Of a DNA stretch of 64,000 nucleotides, positions 52,206 through 61,691 are shown one piece after another. The notes under the pieces were generated by a model, which saw nothing but the letters and a program-made list of their open reading frames with translations, was not told the origin of the DNA and made no database searches. Within the stretch, counting starts at the first letter, position 1. Each line of letters starts with the position of its first letter. This DNA comes from CAMEON01 sp045645165 (GTDB lineage: Bacteria > Bacillota > Clostridia > Oscillospirales > CAG-272). The stretch is from the NCBI GenBank assembly GCA_045645165.1, contig JAZRIF010000156.1, positions 1-64,000 on the forward strand. The letters run 5' to 3'. Position numbers and translations under genes: made by a program.

Positions 52206-55115
52206 ATGACCGTTACAAAGAAGCACGTAAAGTATAGATGGGTGGCACTGGGACTGCTGCTGGCAGTTTTGGTCACTTCTTTCCCCCTCATGGCATTGGC
52301 CGACGGGAGCAGCACCCTGAATGCTTTGGATATTACGTCCGATGATCGAGCTTATGATTGGGTGACCCATGGCAAAACGACTTACACTTACGACTTTTCT
52401 GCAACTGATATCACTGTTTACTCAAAAGACGAAGCGTTGGCTACCTCCTCCTTGCGTACCAACATGATTTTCGACGGCCATACCCTGTCCTGCAAGGAGG
52501 GGAAAACCTTCTCCTTCGGTTCATCGATCTTCTTGGGTGACGATTATGGCCTCTACGGTGGCGAGATGTCGGTGGATGCGGTTGTCACGGGAGGGAAGGT
52601 ATCCATCGGTACCCGCCTCTCCCGCACCGCCACCGATGCTAAGCACCGTGGTATCTGGTTTAGCTTCGATGGAACTGATACAGTAACGGTTTCTGAGCCC
52701 GAAAGCCGTTTGTCCGCTGCTGTCAAGGCAAGCAAGCCCGCTTCGGTGGGAAAACTCACAGTTAAGGACAAGGCTTCGGTCATTGAGCTGTATCTGGACG
52801 GGACTCTGCTCTGCTCGGTTGCCTACAATAGCTACACAGGAGGCATCGCAATACTGGATGCACATGGGAACACCCTTGCCTCCAAGGATTCTACTGACGT
52901 TCGTCCTGCAGGCTATTTCACCATCTATGCTGATAAGATGGCAGGTCACATCGATAACGTGACTTTTGAGCATAACGATCTGACAGTGGAAAAGACAGAC
53001 GCGAAGGGCTTCTCTATCGACTACACTACCTGGGTCGCTACCGACGACCGCGACCGTACCACCCCCACGGGCATTGATATCCGCGAAGAGAAGCAAGTCG
53101 GTCTATTCTATTTTCTTAATCGCGGTTTCCACGACACAGAGGATATACTGGACAACACACGCATTTTCTTGGAAAACGACCTGGAAGGCCTTAACGAGCA
53201 CTTGACAACTCCCGGTCATAGCGGCGGCTACTTTTGGGCTGAACCTTACTTTGGTTACTACAAAAGCAACAGCGAGTGGGTCTTCCGTAAGCATGCCTAC
53301 CAGCTTGAGGCTGCCGGTGTAGATTTCATTTTTCTGGACTTCACTAATGGTGCCTACTATCCCCAAGAACTCCAAGTTCTGCTGGATACCTGGCTGGAAA
53401 TGCGCCGCGAGGGTACCGATACTCCTGATATCTGTGTTTTTAGCGGTATCAGCTATAGTGCTGTTATGAGTGCTCTACAAGGTTCCGTGTACTCTGAAGA
53501 GGGGTTTGACAAGTACGGTGAGCTCTACTACCAGTATCAGGGTAAGCCTTTGACGCTGGTCAATGAATTTCCCCTAACGGCTCCCTCGTCGGAACTGGAG
53601 AAATGGATGTCCGACTCTTTCACCCTCCGCAATTGCTGGGCGTGGACGGACGAAGATGGTAGCTGGAATTGGTTGCAAGAATACGCACAGCGCAAGGAAA
53701 CCATCCGCTACACTCTTGGCGGTCCCGGTCGTGACATAAATGGTAACTTTGAGCAGTTGGCTCTCTGTATGGGTCACCATCCTACCACCTCCAAGGGGCG
53801 TTCCTATGACGGCATCAAGATTACCCGTTGTCCCGAGAATGACTATGGCTTCTCTATGGATTCCGGTGCAGGCTTGGGCTTCGCTGCCCAGTTTGAGGCG
53901 ATCATGCACTACGATCCTAACATGGTCATGATCACAGGATGGAACGAGTGGACGGCAGGGTTGGATCATACCAGCTCGGGGTACGACACCTTTGCTGGCT
54001 CTACCGATTTGGGTTTCCAGTTTGTGGATCAGTTCAACACCGAATTCTCACGTGACGGAGAGCCCATGAAACTCCGTCAGGGTGAGGAGTCTGTTGGATA
54101 CGGCGACAACTACTATTACCAGATGGTTGGCTACATCCGCCAATACAAAGGGACGGGAGCAGTCACCCAGGCCTCGGGACAGGTATCCATTGATCTTTCC
54201 AATCATACCGTGTGGGATAATGTAGGCCCTGTATACGGCGACAACGTGTGCGATGTGGAGTGGCGTAATGAGACCGGTACATTCGCCAATCTCACCTATG
54301 TCAATAACACTGGTCGAAACGATCTTGTGACCTCTAAGGTTTCCCAGGATAGCGAGTACCTTTACTTTGCTGTCACTACCGCTGAAGATCTCATCATCGA
54401 CGACGGTCAGAACTGGATGAATCTCTATGTAGATATCGATAATAATCCCACTACAGGCTGGGAGGGCTTTGACCTCGCCCTTAACCGACACCGCGATGGT
54501 CACTATGTTTCGGTGGAATCCATGGCTGGCGGTTGGGCAGGTGCCCATATCGCGCAGGCGCTCTATACCGTGACTGGCAATCAAATGGTGATCCGTCTTT
54601 CCAAGGACGCTGTAGGCATCAGCGGGCACGTCTCCACCCTTTGCTTCAAGTGGGCGGATAACTCCACCCTAACAGGCAATATCATGGAATTCATGGATTT
54701 GGGCGACACCGCCCCCAATGATCGTTTCTCCTATATGTATGTCTGCCCCGAAGGTGAAGGAAACGCTGAGGTAACTACAGGTACTTATACTCTATTGACT
54801 GCCGATGGCTCTGCTGTGGACACTCGCGACGAATCCAATGCGCTCCCCGGCTTTGAGGATACCAATAAACCTACGAACGACACGAACACTCCTGATACAA
54901 ATACTACGGACACGAACATTCCCGACACGAACTCTCCGAATGAACCCTCAACTAAGGGTGAGACCGCCGAGACACCGGATGTTTCCAACAAGCCTGTGGA
55001 GCAGGAGTATCCAATCGAACTTAAGATAACAATTGTTCTTACAGGCGTTGTATTGGGTGTGTGTTGTTTCGCTTGTATCGTAGTAGCGGATTTTGTCAAG
55101 AAAAAGAAAAAGTGA
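52206..55115 (+). CDS. Membrane-anchored GH99/GH71-like glycoside hydrolase
   Basis: This 969-residue exported enzyme has a signal peptide (about 1-33), then a LamG-like sandwich (to about 265) related to the repeats of the preceding gene. The catalytic part spans about 270-610, with YFWAEPYFGYY, LEAAGVDFIFLDFTNG and MITGWNEWTAG, as in GH99/GH71-type or related (alpha/beta)8 enzymes. A CBM9/DOMON-like domain follows (YLYFAVTTAEDL, LYVDIDNNPTTGWEG), then an Asn/Thr/Asp-rich stalk, a membrane helix and KKKKK. The ATG at 52206 lies seven bases after the previous stop. It probably attacks host or dietary glycan. Confidence 0.78.
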   Translation: MTVTKKHVKYRWVALGLLLAVLVTSFPLMALADGSSTLNALDITSDDRAYDWVTHGKTTYTYDFSATDITVYSKDEALATSSLRTNMIFDGHTLSCKEGKTFSFGSSIFLGDDYGLYGGEMSVDAVVTGGKVSIGTRLSRTATDAKHRGIWFSFDGTDTVTVSEPESRLSAAVKASKPASVGKLTVKDKASVIELYLDGTLLCSVAYNSYTGGIAILDAHGNTLASKDSTDVRPAGYFTIYADKMAGHIDNVTFEHNDLTVEKTDAKGFSIDYTTWVATDDRDRTTPTGIDIREEKQVGLFYFLNRGFHDTEDILDNTRIFLENDLEGLNEHLTTPGHSGGYFWAEPYFGYYKSNSEWVFRKHAYQLEAAGVDFIFLDFTNGAYYPQELQVLLDTWLEMRREGTDTPDICVFSGISYSAVMSALQGSVYSEEGFDKYGELYYQYQGKPLTLVNEFPLTAPSSELEKWMSDSFTLRNCWAWTDEDGSWNWLQEYAQRKETIRYTLGGPGRDINGNFEQLALCMGHHPTTSKGRSYDGIKITRCPENDYGFSMDSGAGLGFAAQFEAIMHYDPNMVMITGWNEWTAGLDHTSSGYDTFAGSTDLGFQFVDQFNTEFSRDGEPMKLRQGEESVGYGDNYYYQMVGYIRQYKGTGAVTQASGQVSIDLSNHTVWDNVGPVYGDNVCDVEWRNETGTFANLTYVNNTGRNDLVTSKVSQDSEYLYFAVTTAEDLIIDDGQNWMNLYVDIDNNPTTGWEGFDLALNRHRDGHYVSVESMAGGWAGAHIAQALYTVTGNQMVIRLSKDAVGISGHVSTLCFKWADNSTLTGNIMEFMDLGDTAPNDRFSYMYVCPEGEGNAEVTTGTYTLLTADGSAVDTRDESNALPGFEDTNKPTNDTNTPDTNTTDTNIPDTNSPNEPSTKGETAETPDVSNKPVEQEYPIELKITIVLTGVVLGVCCFACIVVADFVKKKKK

Positions 55116-55203
55116 ATGTTTTGAGAAACATCTTCTATTTCTGTGATATTCACTTTGAATTTCGGAGTTAAGCCAAAGGATTATTCCTGATTGGAGAACG
55201 AAA

Positions 55204-58200
55204 ATGGAAAGAAAGCAGATTATACAGAATTTTGCATCCCCCTCGGTCGCCTATCGCGGCAAGCCCTTCTGGTCCTGGAACGGCGAGCTTCGCGGGGAAG
55301 AATTGGTGCGCCAGGCTCACGTCATGAAGGAGATGGGGCTGGGCGGCTACTTCATGCACTCCCGCGCAGGTCTCATCACCGAGTACCTGGGGGATGAGTG
55401 GTTTGACCTCATCAACGAGGTGGCCGACGCCGCCGAGGAGGATGGCATGGAGGCATGGCTCTACGACGAGGACAGATGGCCCTCGGGTTCCGCAGGCGGT
55501 AAGGTTACCGTGGATCCGCAGTACCGTATGAAGTCCCTTTACGTTTTCGAGTCAGCCCCCGACAAAGTGGATTGGAACGATGAATCCTTCGCTCTCTATG
55601 TTGCCAAGCTGGACGGCCTCAATCTCTATACCTACAAGGAGCTGGACACCTTGTCCATCGCCTGCTGTAAGTGCGCCGCCCGCAAGGTCAAGGAGGCGAT
55701 CGCTGAGCTAGACGCTACTGCCGCAAATGAGCCCGGTGTGTGGAAGGCTCTTCGCTTCGCCATCGTCCCCGATGCCCCCAGCTCAGGATATAACGGCACC
55801 ACCTACATCGATACCATGAGCCGCAAGGCCACCGATAAGTTCATCGAGATGACCCACGAGGAGTATGCCAAGCACTGCGGAGACCGCCTTGGTAAGAGCA
55901 TCAAGGGCATCTTCACCGACGAGCCTCACCGCGGCCATTGCTTCGATAATCTTCGCGAAAACGATGGTGTCATGTCCTGCGCCATTGCATGGACTGACGA
56001 CATTTTCGAGGAGTTTGAGACCCGCTACGGCTTTGCCTGCCGTCCCATCCTCCCCGAACTGTTCTACCGTAAGAACGGCGAGATCGTGGCCCCTGTCAAG
56101 CTCCACTACATCGATCTGGCCAACGCCCTCTTCCTGGAGCGTTTCGCCAAGCCTCTGAACGACTGGTGCAATGACCATGGCATCCAGTTCACGGGTCACG
56201 TTCTCCATGAGGACAGCCTCATGAACCAGACCGTCCCCAACGGCTCCCTCATGCGCTTCTACGAGTACATGGGCTACCCTGGCGTGGATGTGTTGACTGA
56301 ACACAGTCGTTGCTATTGGATCGTCAAACAACTGGCTTCAGCCACCCGTCAGTTGGGGAAGAAATGGCTGCTATCAGAGCTGTATGGCTGTACCGGATGG
56401 CAGTTCGACTTCAAGGCTCACAAGACCGTGGGTGACTGGCAGGCGCTATTTGGCATCAACCTCCGTTGCCAGCATCTGTCCTGGTACACCATGGAGGGCG
56501 AGTCCAAGCGCGACTACCCCGCCTCTATTCTCCATCAGTCTCCCTGGTACAAGGATTATGGCAAGGTAGAGGATTATTTCGCCCGCATGGGTTTAGTGCT
56601 CTCTGAAGGCAAGGCGGCCTGTGATGTCCTGCTTCTGAATCCCATTGAGTCAGTATGGTGCCAGGCTTATGTGGGTTGGGCATCCTGGATTTTCAATGTT
56701 TCTCCCGACGTGGTGCCTTATGAACATCGCTATGCTCAGCTTTTCCACTATCTTACTGACCATCAGATTGACTTCGACTACGGCGAAGAAGAAATGATGT
56801 CCCGCATGGCCTCGGTTGACGCCGTGAACGGTACCCCCGTCCTCCGTGTCGGTCAGGCCACCTACAAGACCGTCATCGTCTCCAATATGCTCACCATCCG
56901 GCCTACTACCCTGGCCCTCCTCAAGGACTTCATGGACATCGGCGGTAAGGTCATCTTCTGCGGTGACGCTCCTACTTATGTCAACGCCATCGCCTCCGAC
57001 GAGCCCGCCAAGCTGGCCGAGCAGGGAATCACCATCCCCTACGACGAGGAAATCCTCGTGGCTACCATCCGCGAGAATGCCTGTGAGTTCGTCTCCATCA
57101 CCAATGGCGAGGGTGAGGCCGAGAAGGCGGTCTTCGCTCAGGTGCGTAAGAACTTCGGTGACGACGGTTACGCCGTTGTGGTACTGAACACAGATCGCGG
57201 TCAGCCCAGAGAGAATCTGACCCTGGCTATCAAGGCTACTGCCGGTTATGCCGTGGAGGAGTGGGATCTGGAGACAGGTGATCGCTATGACGCCTCTGCC
57301 CTTGCGGGTGAGGTCAGCGGTACCTACTACATCAGCATGGATCTGGAGGCCGCAGGCACCCGTTGCTTCGTCCTCACCAAGACCCCAGACGAGCTGCCCG
57401 CCGTCACCGAGTATGAGACGGTAGCATCCGAGACCCTGACGGGCGAGTTCCCCTACGCTGCCCACGAGCCCAACGTCTGCGTTCTTGACTGGTGCAAGTG
57501 GCGCTGGAAGGATGGGGAGTGGCACGACGAGGCTGAAGCTCTTTGGACAGACAGACAGATCCGTTCGGACATTGGCATCGAGTGGCGCGGCGGCGGTATG
57601 CTCCAGCCCTGGTATGCTAAGCTCAACGATACCAAGAAGTACGGCGAGCTTCAGCTTTCCTACGAATTCTTCATTGACGAGATGCCCGAGTTCGACGTGA
57701 TCCTGGCGGGTGAGCGCCCCGAGCTGAACCAGTACAAGATCAACGGCGTGGAGCTGCACAACGACGATATCAACGACTTCTGGGTAGACGACTGCTTTAA
57801 GAAGATGAAGATCCCTGCAGGTGCCCTCAAACTGGGCCGCAACGAGGTCACCATCGACGTTACCTTCATGCGTACTACCAATGTCGAAGCGCTCTACCTT
57901 GTCGGTATCTTCGGCGTCAAGGTGGACGGCAAGAAGCGCACCATCGTGGGCACCCCCGGCCTCATCGGCTGTGACAACTACGCCGCTTATAATATGCCCT
58001 TCTACACGGGTAACATGGAGTATATCCTCACCCCTGAGGATTTCGAGAACATCCTGGGCGACGCCGCGAAGGATGCCGACCGTATCGTCCTGACTCCCAA
58101 GGAGTTCACGGGCAGTTGCGTCAAGGTCGTAGCCGCGGGCAAGACCACCGTCCTGGGCTGGGATCCCTACGAGGTCGACGTCACCGAGGCCTACAAGAAC

Positions 58201-58398
58201 GGCTTGCCAATCAGCGTGATCGTAGAGGGCGTCCGTACCAACGTCTTTGGTCCTCTCCATGAGGTAGCCAAGCCCGCAGGCTCCTGTGGTCCCGAAAACT
58301 TTGTGACGGGCGGAGATCAGTGGACAGATAACTACAGCCTGCTCCGCAGCGGTTTGCGAGGCTTTGTTTTCAAAGCACAGAAAACTATGGCGAAATAA
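55204..58398 (+). CDS. GH106-like glycoside hydrolase (alpha-L-rhamnosidase type)
   Basis: This 1064-residue enzyme has no signal peptide, so it is cytoplasmic. The N-terminal barrel contains YRGKPFWSWNGELRGEEL, MGLGGYFMHSRAGL and LYDEDRWPSGSAGG, typical of the GH106-like group in Clostridia. Later parts include FDEPHRGH-like FTDEPHRGHCF and LSELYGCTGWQFDFKAHK, and C-terminal galactose-binding-like sandwiches. It would cleave oligosaccharides after import by the MFS transporter. TTGGAGA precedes the start. Rhamnosidase is the best guess but other linkages are possible. Confidence 0.82.
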   Translation: MERKQIIQNFASPSVAYRGKPFWSWNGELRGEELVRQAHVMKEMGLGGYFMHSRAGLITEYLGDEWFDLINEVADAAEEDGMEAWLYDEDRWPSGSAGGKVTVDPQYRMKSLYVFESAPDKVDWNDESFALYVAKLDGLNLYTYKELDTLSIACCKCAARKVKEAIAELDATAANEPGVWKALRFAIVPDAPSSGYNGTTYIDTMSRKATDKFIEMTHEEYAKHCGDRLGKSIKGIFTDEPHRGHCFDNLRENDGVMSCAIAWTDDIFEEFETRYGFACRPILPELFYRKNGEIVAPVKLHYIDLANALFLERFAKPLNDWCNDHGIQFTGHVLHEDSLMNQTVPNGSLMRFYEYMGYPGVDVLTEHSRCYWIVKQLASATRQLGKKWLLSELYGCTGWQFDFKAHKTVGDWQALFGINLRCQHLSWYTMEGESKRDYPASILHQSPWYKDYGKVEDYFARMGLVLSEGKAACDVLLLNPIESVWCQAYVGWASWIFNVSPDVVPYEHRYAQLFHYLTDHQIDFDYGEEEMMSRMASVDAVNGTPVLRVGQATYKTVIVSNMLTIRPTTLALLKDFMDIGGKVIFCGDAPTYVNAIASDEPAKLAEQGITIPYDEEILVATIRENACEFVSITNGEGEAEKAVFAQVRKNFGDDGYAVVVLNTDRGQPRENLTLAIKATAGYAVEEWDLETGDRYDASALAGEVSGTYYISMDLEAAGTRCFVLTKTPDELPAVTEYETVASETLTGEFPYAAHEPNVCVLDWCKWRWKDGEWHDEAEALWTDRQIRSDIGIEWRGGGMLQPWYAKLNDTKKYGELQLSYEFFIDEMPEFDVILAGERPELNQYKINGVELHNDDINDFWVDDCFKKMKIPAGALKLGRNEVTIDVTFMRTTNVEALYLVGIFGVKVDGKKRTIVGTPGLIGCDNYAAYNMPFYTGNMEYILTPEDFENILGDAAKDADRIVLTPKEFTGSCVKVVAAGKTTVLGWDPYEVDVTEAYKNGLPISVIVEGVRTNVFGPLHEVAKPAGSCGPENFVTGGDQWTDNYSLLRSGLRGFVFKAQKTMAK

Positions 58399-58599
58399 GA
58401 GGAGTATACTACTCAATAAGGAAACGATGTCAACACAAAGGATAATGATGTGACTGGCGTTATTTGTGGGGTAAATATTGACACAGTAATTATTCTGGTA
58501 CTTGTCATCGTCAAATTGAAAAAGCAATAATGCATTCACTGACTTCGTGTTAGCCGGAGGATTCGTGAAGCTAACCTATCTCCTTTCTTATGGGAGCCG
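58399..58599 (+). other. Intergenic stretch with a possible 26-residue membrane peptide
   Basis: A GTG at 58450 with AAAGGA seven bases upstream opens a frame of 26 codons to the TAA at 58528-58530. It encodes a single hydrophobic helix (DTVIILVLVIVKLKKQ) with a lysine-rich tail. It could be a short peptide gene or a remnant of a surface-protein anchor. Nothing else is seen here. Confidence 0.3.
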
Positions 58600-58628
58600 C
58601 TCCCCCGCCCGCAAGGGTGGGGGAGTTT
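58600..58628 (+). terminator. Terminator of the glycan operon
   Basis: CTCCCCCGCCC at 58600-58610 pairs with GGGTGGGGGAG at 58615-58625 (one G-T pair) and is followed by TTT. Confidence 0.75.
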
Positions 58629-58656
58629 GTCAAATATGCACCATTGGAGGTTAATC

Positions 58657-58872
58657 ATGCCCAAAACAGACCGTTTTCGCGCCCTCTACGTCCTGAAATA
58701 CCTGTGGGAACATACCGACGAGGAGCACCCCGTAACGTTGGCACAGATTCAAACTCATCTCTCCGAGCCGGGGATAGGATGGCAATTTTTGACGCAATCC
58801 TCAAACACGCGGATGTACGGCTTGCCTGCTTTGCTCATGCAAGCGATGACTAGATCGGTATCGGTGATATAG
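58657..58872 (+). pseudogene. Truncated WYL-type transcriptional regulator
   Basis: A good ribosome site (GGAGG) precedes the ATG at 58657. The first 41 residues (RALYVLKYLWEHTDEEHPVT, then LAQIQTHLSEPGI) match the start of WYL-domain regulators. From about 58,780 the sequence changes to unrelated DNA that on the other strand carries a small gene, and the frame stops at 58872. The winged helix is incomplete, so this is a broken gene made by a rearrangement. Confidence 0.6.
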
Positions 58873-58940
58873 CCAAGACCTGAGATCTTGTCGATATCAT
58901 CTCTTCGATACCGGGTAACACTGTAGACTACTTTTTTCAT
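58755..58940 (-). CDS. Small protein of unknown function, probably truncated
   Basis: This 61-codon frame starts at 58940 after an excellent AGGAGGT site. It reads KKVVYSVTRYRRDDIDKISG then LGYITDTDLVIACMSKAG. Its last seven residues derive from the truncated WYL gene, so the original C-terminus is lost. The family is not recognised. It overlaps the WYL fragment tail to tail. Confidence 0.5.
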   Translation of the reverse strand: MKKVVYSVTRYRRDDIDKISGLGYITDTDLVIACMSKAGKPYIRVFEDCVKNCHPIPGSER

Positions 58941-58990
58941 TTTGGATTACCTCCTGATTTTTTATTTTGCCTTTCGGCAGAACCAGGGGA

Positions 58991-59183
58991 GCACTGTTCG
59001 GGTGAAGTCGTGTCCATTACGAATGCTGAATGAATCTGTCAACGCGAGGTACAGTCCCTTACGAATACAAGAAAAAATATTGCATTTGGATACAGAAAAG
59101 GCCAAGTATTGCTACCTGGCCTTTTTGCTATTATTTCATTTTTCAGCGATAATTTTTCACGTTGACTGATTCGAGAACTGTGC
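58991..59183. mobile_element. MITE-like nested inverted repeat, element B
   Basis: The outer mirrored blocks are GCACTGTTC (58991-58999) with GAACTGTGC (59175-59183, one mismatch) and GAATCTGTCAACG (59032-59044) with CGTTGACTGATTC (59160-59172, one mismatch). The central hairpin is AAAAGGCCA at 59096-59104 with TGGCCTTTT at 59117-59125. AAAAAATATTGCA (59072) and TTTTTCAGCGATAATTTTTC (59139) match element A at 44.1 kb. It is non-coding. Confidence 0.6.
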
Positions 59184-59236
59184 TAAACTGGTGACGACGA
59201 AAGGCTAAAAAATCGGGGATTATATAAATGAACAGA

Positions 59237-59265
59237 TTGACTAATTCATTGAGATCGTGTATAAT
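59237..59265 (+). promoter_or_regulatory. Promoter of the HNH-type gene
   Basis: TTGACT at 59237-59242, a 17-base spacer, then TATAAT at 59260-59265. Confidence 0.75.
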
Positions 59266-59329
59266 GTAATCGAAATATGTAGATGGTCATGGAAATAGAG
59301 TATTCATAAAAATTTTAAGGAGAATTATC

Positions 59330-60145
59330 ATGAAATCTGTAAAACATCCAGGTCAATGTAAAATATGCGGACAGTTAAAGGAATTAACTGCGGAACACAT
59401 CCCCCCTAAAAATGCCTTTAACTCTTCAAATGTGGTGGTTTTACCTTTTGAAGAGGTTATAAAAACCATGGCTGGGGAAGATGGAAGAATGCCATGGGAT
59501 ACACAAGGATTAAAAGGAACAGTTCAACAAGGTGGACACAAGAAATATTGCCTTTGTCGCGAATGCAATAACAATACTGGATCATGGTATATGAGGGAAT
59601 ATACTGATTTTGCCAAAACCGTCAATGCTATGATTCAGCAAGAAAGCCTATCCGTTGGGAATTCGTATTCTTTTGTAATAAAAAACTTATACCCTTTACG
59701 TATTTACAAAGCAATGATGACTTTGATGTGTGATATAAATAATAATTGCTTTGGAGATGAGCTTCTTCGCCGGTTCCTTATGAACAGAGAAGAGAAGCGT
59801 ATCAACACATCTAAGTATTCGCTATATATGTATTTTGTTTCTACACAAATGCCGCGAATTAGTGGTCTTTCGGGGATTGTAAATATAAATAACTTAGGAG
59901 AAAATGTATTAGTTTCTGAAATGTCATCGTATCCTATAGGTTTTGCACTTTATCTGGATAAACCAACTAACTATACCCCTTTTGGAATAAACATAGATAT
60001 GTTTGCTACATTTGATTATGATGCAAAATGTGATTTGCATTTCGGCGGTGTACCGTATTTGGATATAAACAGTCAATTTCCAGCAGACTATCGTTCAAAA
60101 GACGACATTGTAAAATGTGCAGAGAATACAGTAAATTCAATGTAG
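59330..60145 (+). CDS. HNH-type zinc-binding protein, probably a nuclease
   Basis: This 271-residue protein opens with CKICGQLKELTAEHIPPKN and continues to CLCRECNNNTGSWY, giving two CxxC pairs and a conserved histidine-asparagine as in HNH nucleases. The rest is a mixed alpha/beta domain without recognised motifs. AAGGAG precedes the start. The gene and its flanks are clearly more AT-rich, with different codon use, than the surrounding glycan genes. It sits between element B and hairpin DNA, which suggests horizontal gain. A defence role is possible but unsupported by neighbours. Confidence 0.65.
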   Translation: MKSVKHPGQCKICGQLKELTAEHIPPKNAFNSSNVVVLPFEEVIKTMAGEDGRMPWDTQGLKGTVQQGGHKKYCLCRECNNNTGSWYMREYTDFAKTVNAMIQQESLSVGNSYSFVIKNLYPLRIYKAMMTLMCDINNNCFGDELLRRFLMNREEKRINTSKYSLYMYFVSTQMPRISGLSGIVNINNLGENVLVSEMSSYPIGFALYLDKPTNYTPFGINIDMFATFDYDAKCDLHFGGVPYLDINSQFPADYRSKDDIVKCAENTVNSM

Positions 60146-60558
60146 AGCAACTAAAAACAATGATCGTCAAAACTTGTGGTTTGTATATTTCCTGCCGCAA
60201 TAATGGAATAATCTGATAATATCCTTGATTTAGAGACGAGTTTGAGGGTAAAGCTCTATAGTTTTCCTATGAGAGTTTTTCAGATTTCAAAAGCCAGTTA
60301 GTAGCGAAAAAGCGCGCAACTCATTTCGAACTGCGCGCCTACTTATTTTTTGCAAAGAAAAACCTGCATAAGCCGAGGTGTTCGACATATGCAGGTAATG
60401 GTGAGCCAACTTCAAACTAAATCGAATTTGATTTATACGCTTTCTACTGCATTGCTATCACTTTCTATTACCCTGCTCAATAGCAACATAACAAATAATA
60501 TCAAGAAATTACAGCTGAAAAATTGACTTGCTTGTTTTGCTCTTTTCAAACACATGAG
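60146..60558. repeat. Hairpin DNA with a fourth copy of the GGTGTTCGACATAT motif
   Basis: GCGCGCA at 60312-60318 pairs with TGCGCGC at 60332-60338. ACCTGCATA at 60362-60370 pairs with TATGCAGGT at 60388-60396, and its loop holds GGTGTTCGACATAT (60377-60390), also present in reverse at 43.3 and 43.5 kb. GGTGAGCCA follows at 60400-60408, as it follows the hairpins at 43 kb. No gene is seen. Confidence 0.5.
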
Positions 60559-61611
60559 CTAAGAAATGCGGTAAGCACTGGGTGTATGTCCCGTCTGCGC
60601 CATAAACGCCTTGTAAAAGGAGCTACAGCTCTCAAAGCCGACCTCCGTGCTGATGTCTGACACCGAAAGCTCGGTCTCCTTAAGGAGGCGGCAAGCCTCA
60701 TTGATTTTAAGTCTACGCTGAATGGAGACGAAATTTGTTTGTGTCTGGGCTTTAATCAATCGGCTGACGTAGGACGGAGAATAATTGAATGCCTTGGCCA
60801 CGCTCTGCAAGGTTGCCTCCTTATAGTGCTGCTTGAGGTAATTGAGTATGGAGGGAACCGCTGAATGCGGATAAAGGGGAAGGTTGTCCGAAGAGCCGTT
60901 CTGAGCCGCCGATCTTTCGGATAAAAGAGCGAAAAAGCTTTTCATCATCCAGACATAGGGCAGATCATCGGCATTGCAGTTTTTTTGACGGAGTTTTTCC
61001 AGTATCAGGAGCTGCAAGAGCTCGTGAGCCGCCTCGGGACAGTCGGTGCCCTTGATAAAATGGTACTTGGAAAGGTTGGAGCAGAAAAAACTATGGTAAA
61101 GAAATGACACAAGAGGGGATCTGTAATCATTCAGTAAGCTGCGATAGGTGACCTCAAAGGAGGAGGCCTTCAGCAGTATATTGAAGAGCAAGCCGTCGCA
61201 ACGGTTCATGCTGTGCTCGGTAAAGGGAGGGATCACACACAGATCCCCCGGATTCATAGCCAGCACTCGTCCGTCAATGGTATGCTCCGCACGGCCGTCC
61301 AACAGATAGGACATTTCGAAAAATTCATGGGTGTGAAGAAACGGCGGCATATGACGGACGTGATGGGACACGTAGATCTGACGGTTATCCTCCGGAAAGT
61401 AAAACTTTTCCAACAACAGATCCACAGGACGGGGGGTGATCTGCGGCAAATACATATTGTGCTGCTTTACATCCTCCATATCCGTGGATGCCAGAAAGCC
61501 GGACAGATCACCGCTTTGGACGGCTCTGTGGTATTGCTCATATATTTCCTCGCCGTACATATCGGGACGGGTTAATTCATAAAACTCGTCTTGATGATTA
61601 TTTCGGAACAT
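60559..61611 (-). CDS. AraC family transcriptional regulator
   Basis: This 350-residue regulator has a cupin sensor (HTHEFFEMSYLLDGRAEHTIDG, then MNPGDLCVIPPFTEHSM) near 110-165 and a C-terminal double helix-turn-helix (TLQSVAKAFNYSPSYVSRLIK; VSDISTEVGFESCSSFYKAF). The ATG at 61611 has GGGGGAGGG upstream; longer frames overlap the promoter. It is divergent from the GH36 gene and probably activates it when an alpha-galactoside is present. Confidence 0.93.
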   Translation of the reverse strand: MFRNNHQDEFYELTRPDMYGEEIYEQYHRAVQSGDLSGFLASTDMEDVKQHNMYLPQITPRPVDLLLEKFYFPEDNRQIYVSHHVRHMPPFLHTHEFFEMSYLLDGRAEHTIDGRVLAMNPGDLCVIPPFTEHSMNRCDGLLFNILLKASSFEVTYRSLLNDYRSPLVSFLYHSFFCSNLSKYHFIKGTDCPEAAHELLQLLILEKLRQKNCNADDLPYVWMMKSFFALLSERSAAQNGSSDNLPLYPHSAVPSILNYLKQHYKEATLQSVAKAFNYSPSYVSRLIKAQTQTNFVSIQRRLKINEACRLLKETELSVSDISTEVGFESCSSFYKAFMAQTGHTPSAYRIS

Positions 61612-61645
61612 AAAGGCCCTCCCCCGGTAATCAATATCCGTATAC

Positions 61646-61674
61646 AGTATAGCACGGATGAAGCCCTCTGTCAA
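61646..61674 (-). promoter_or_regulatory. Promoter of the second AraC gene
   Basis: On the minus strand: TTGACA (complement of 61669-61674), 17 bases, TATACT (complement of 61646-61651). Confidence 0.82.
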
Positions 61675-61691
61675 TAATAATTGTTAGCCAA

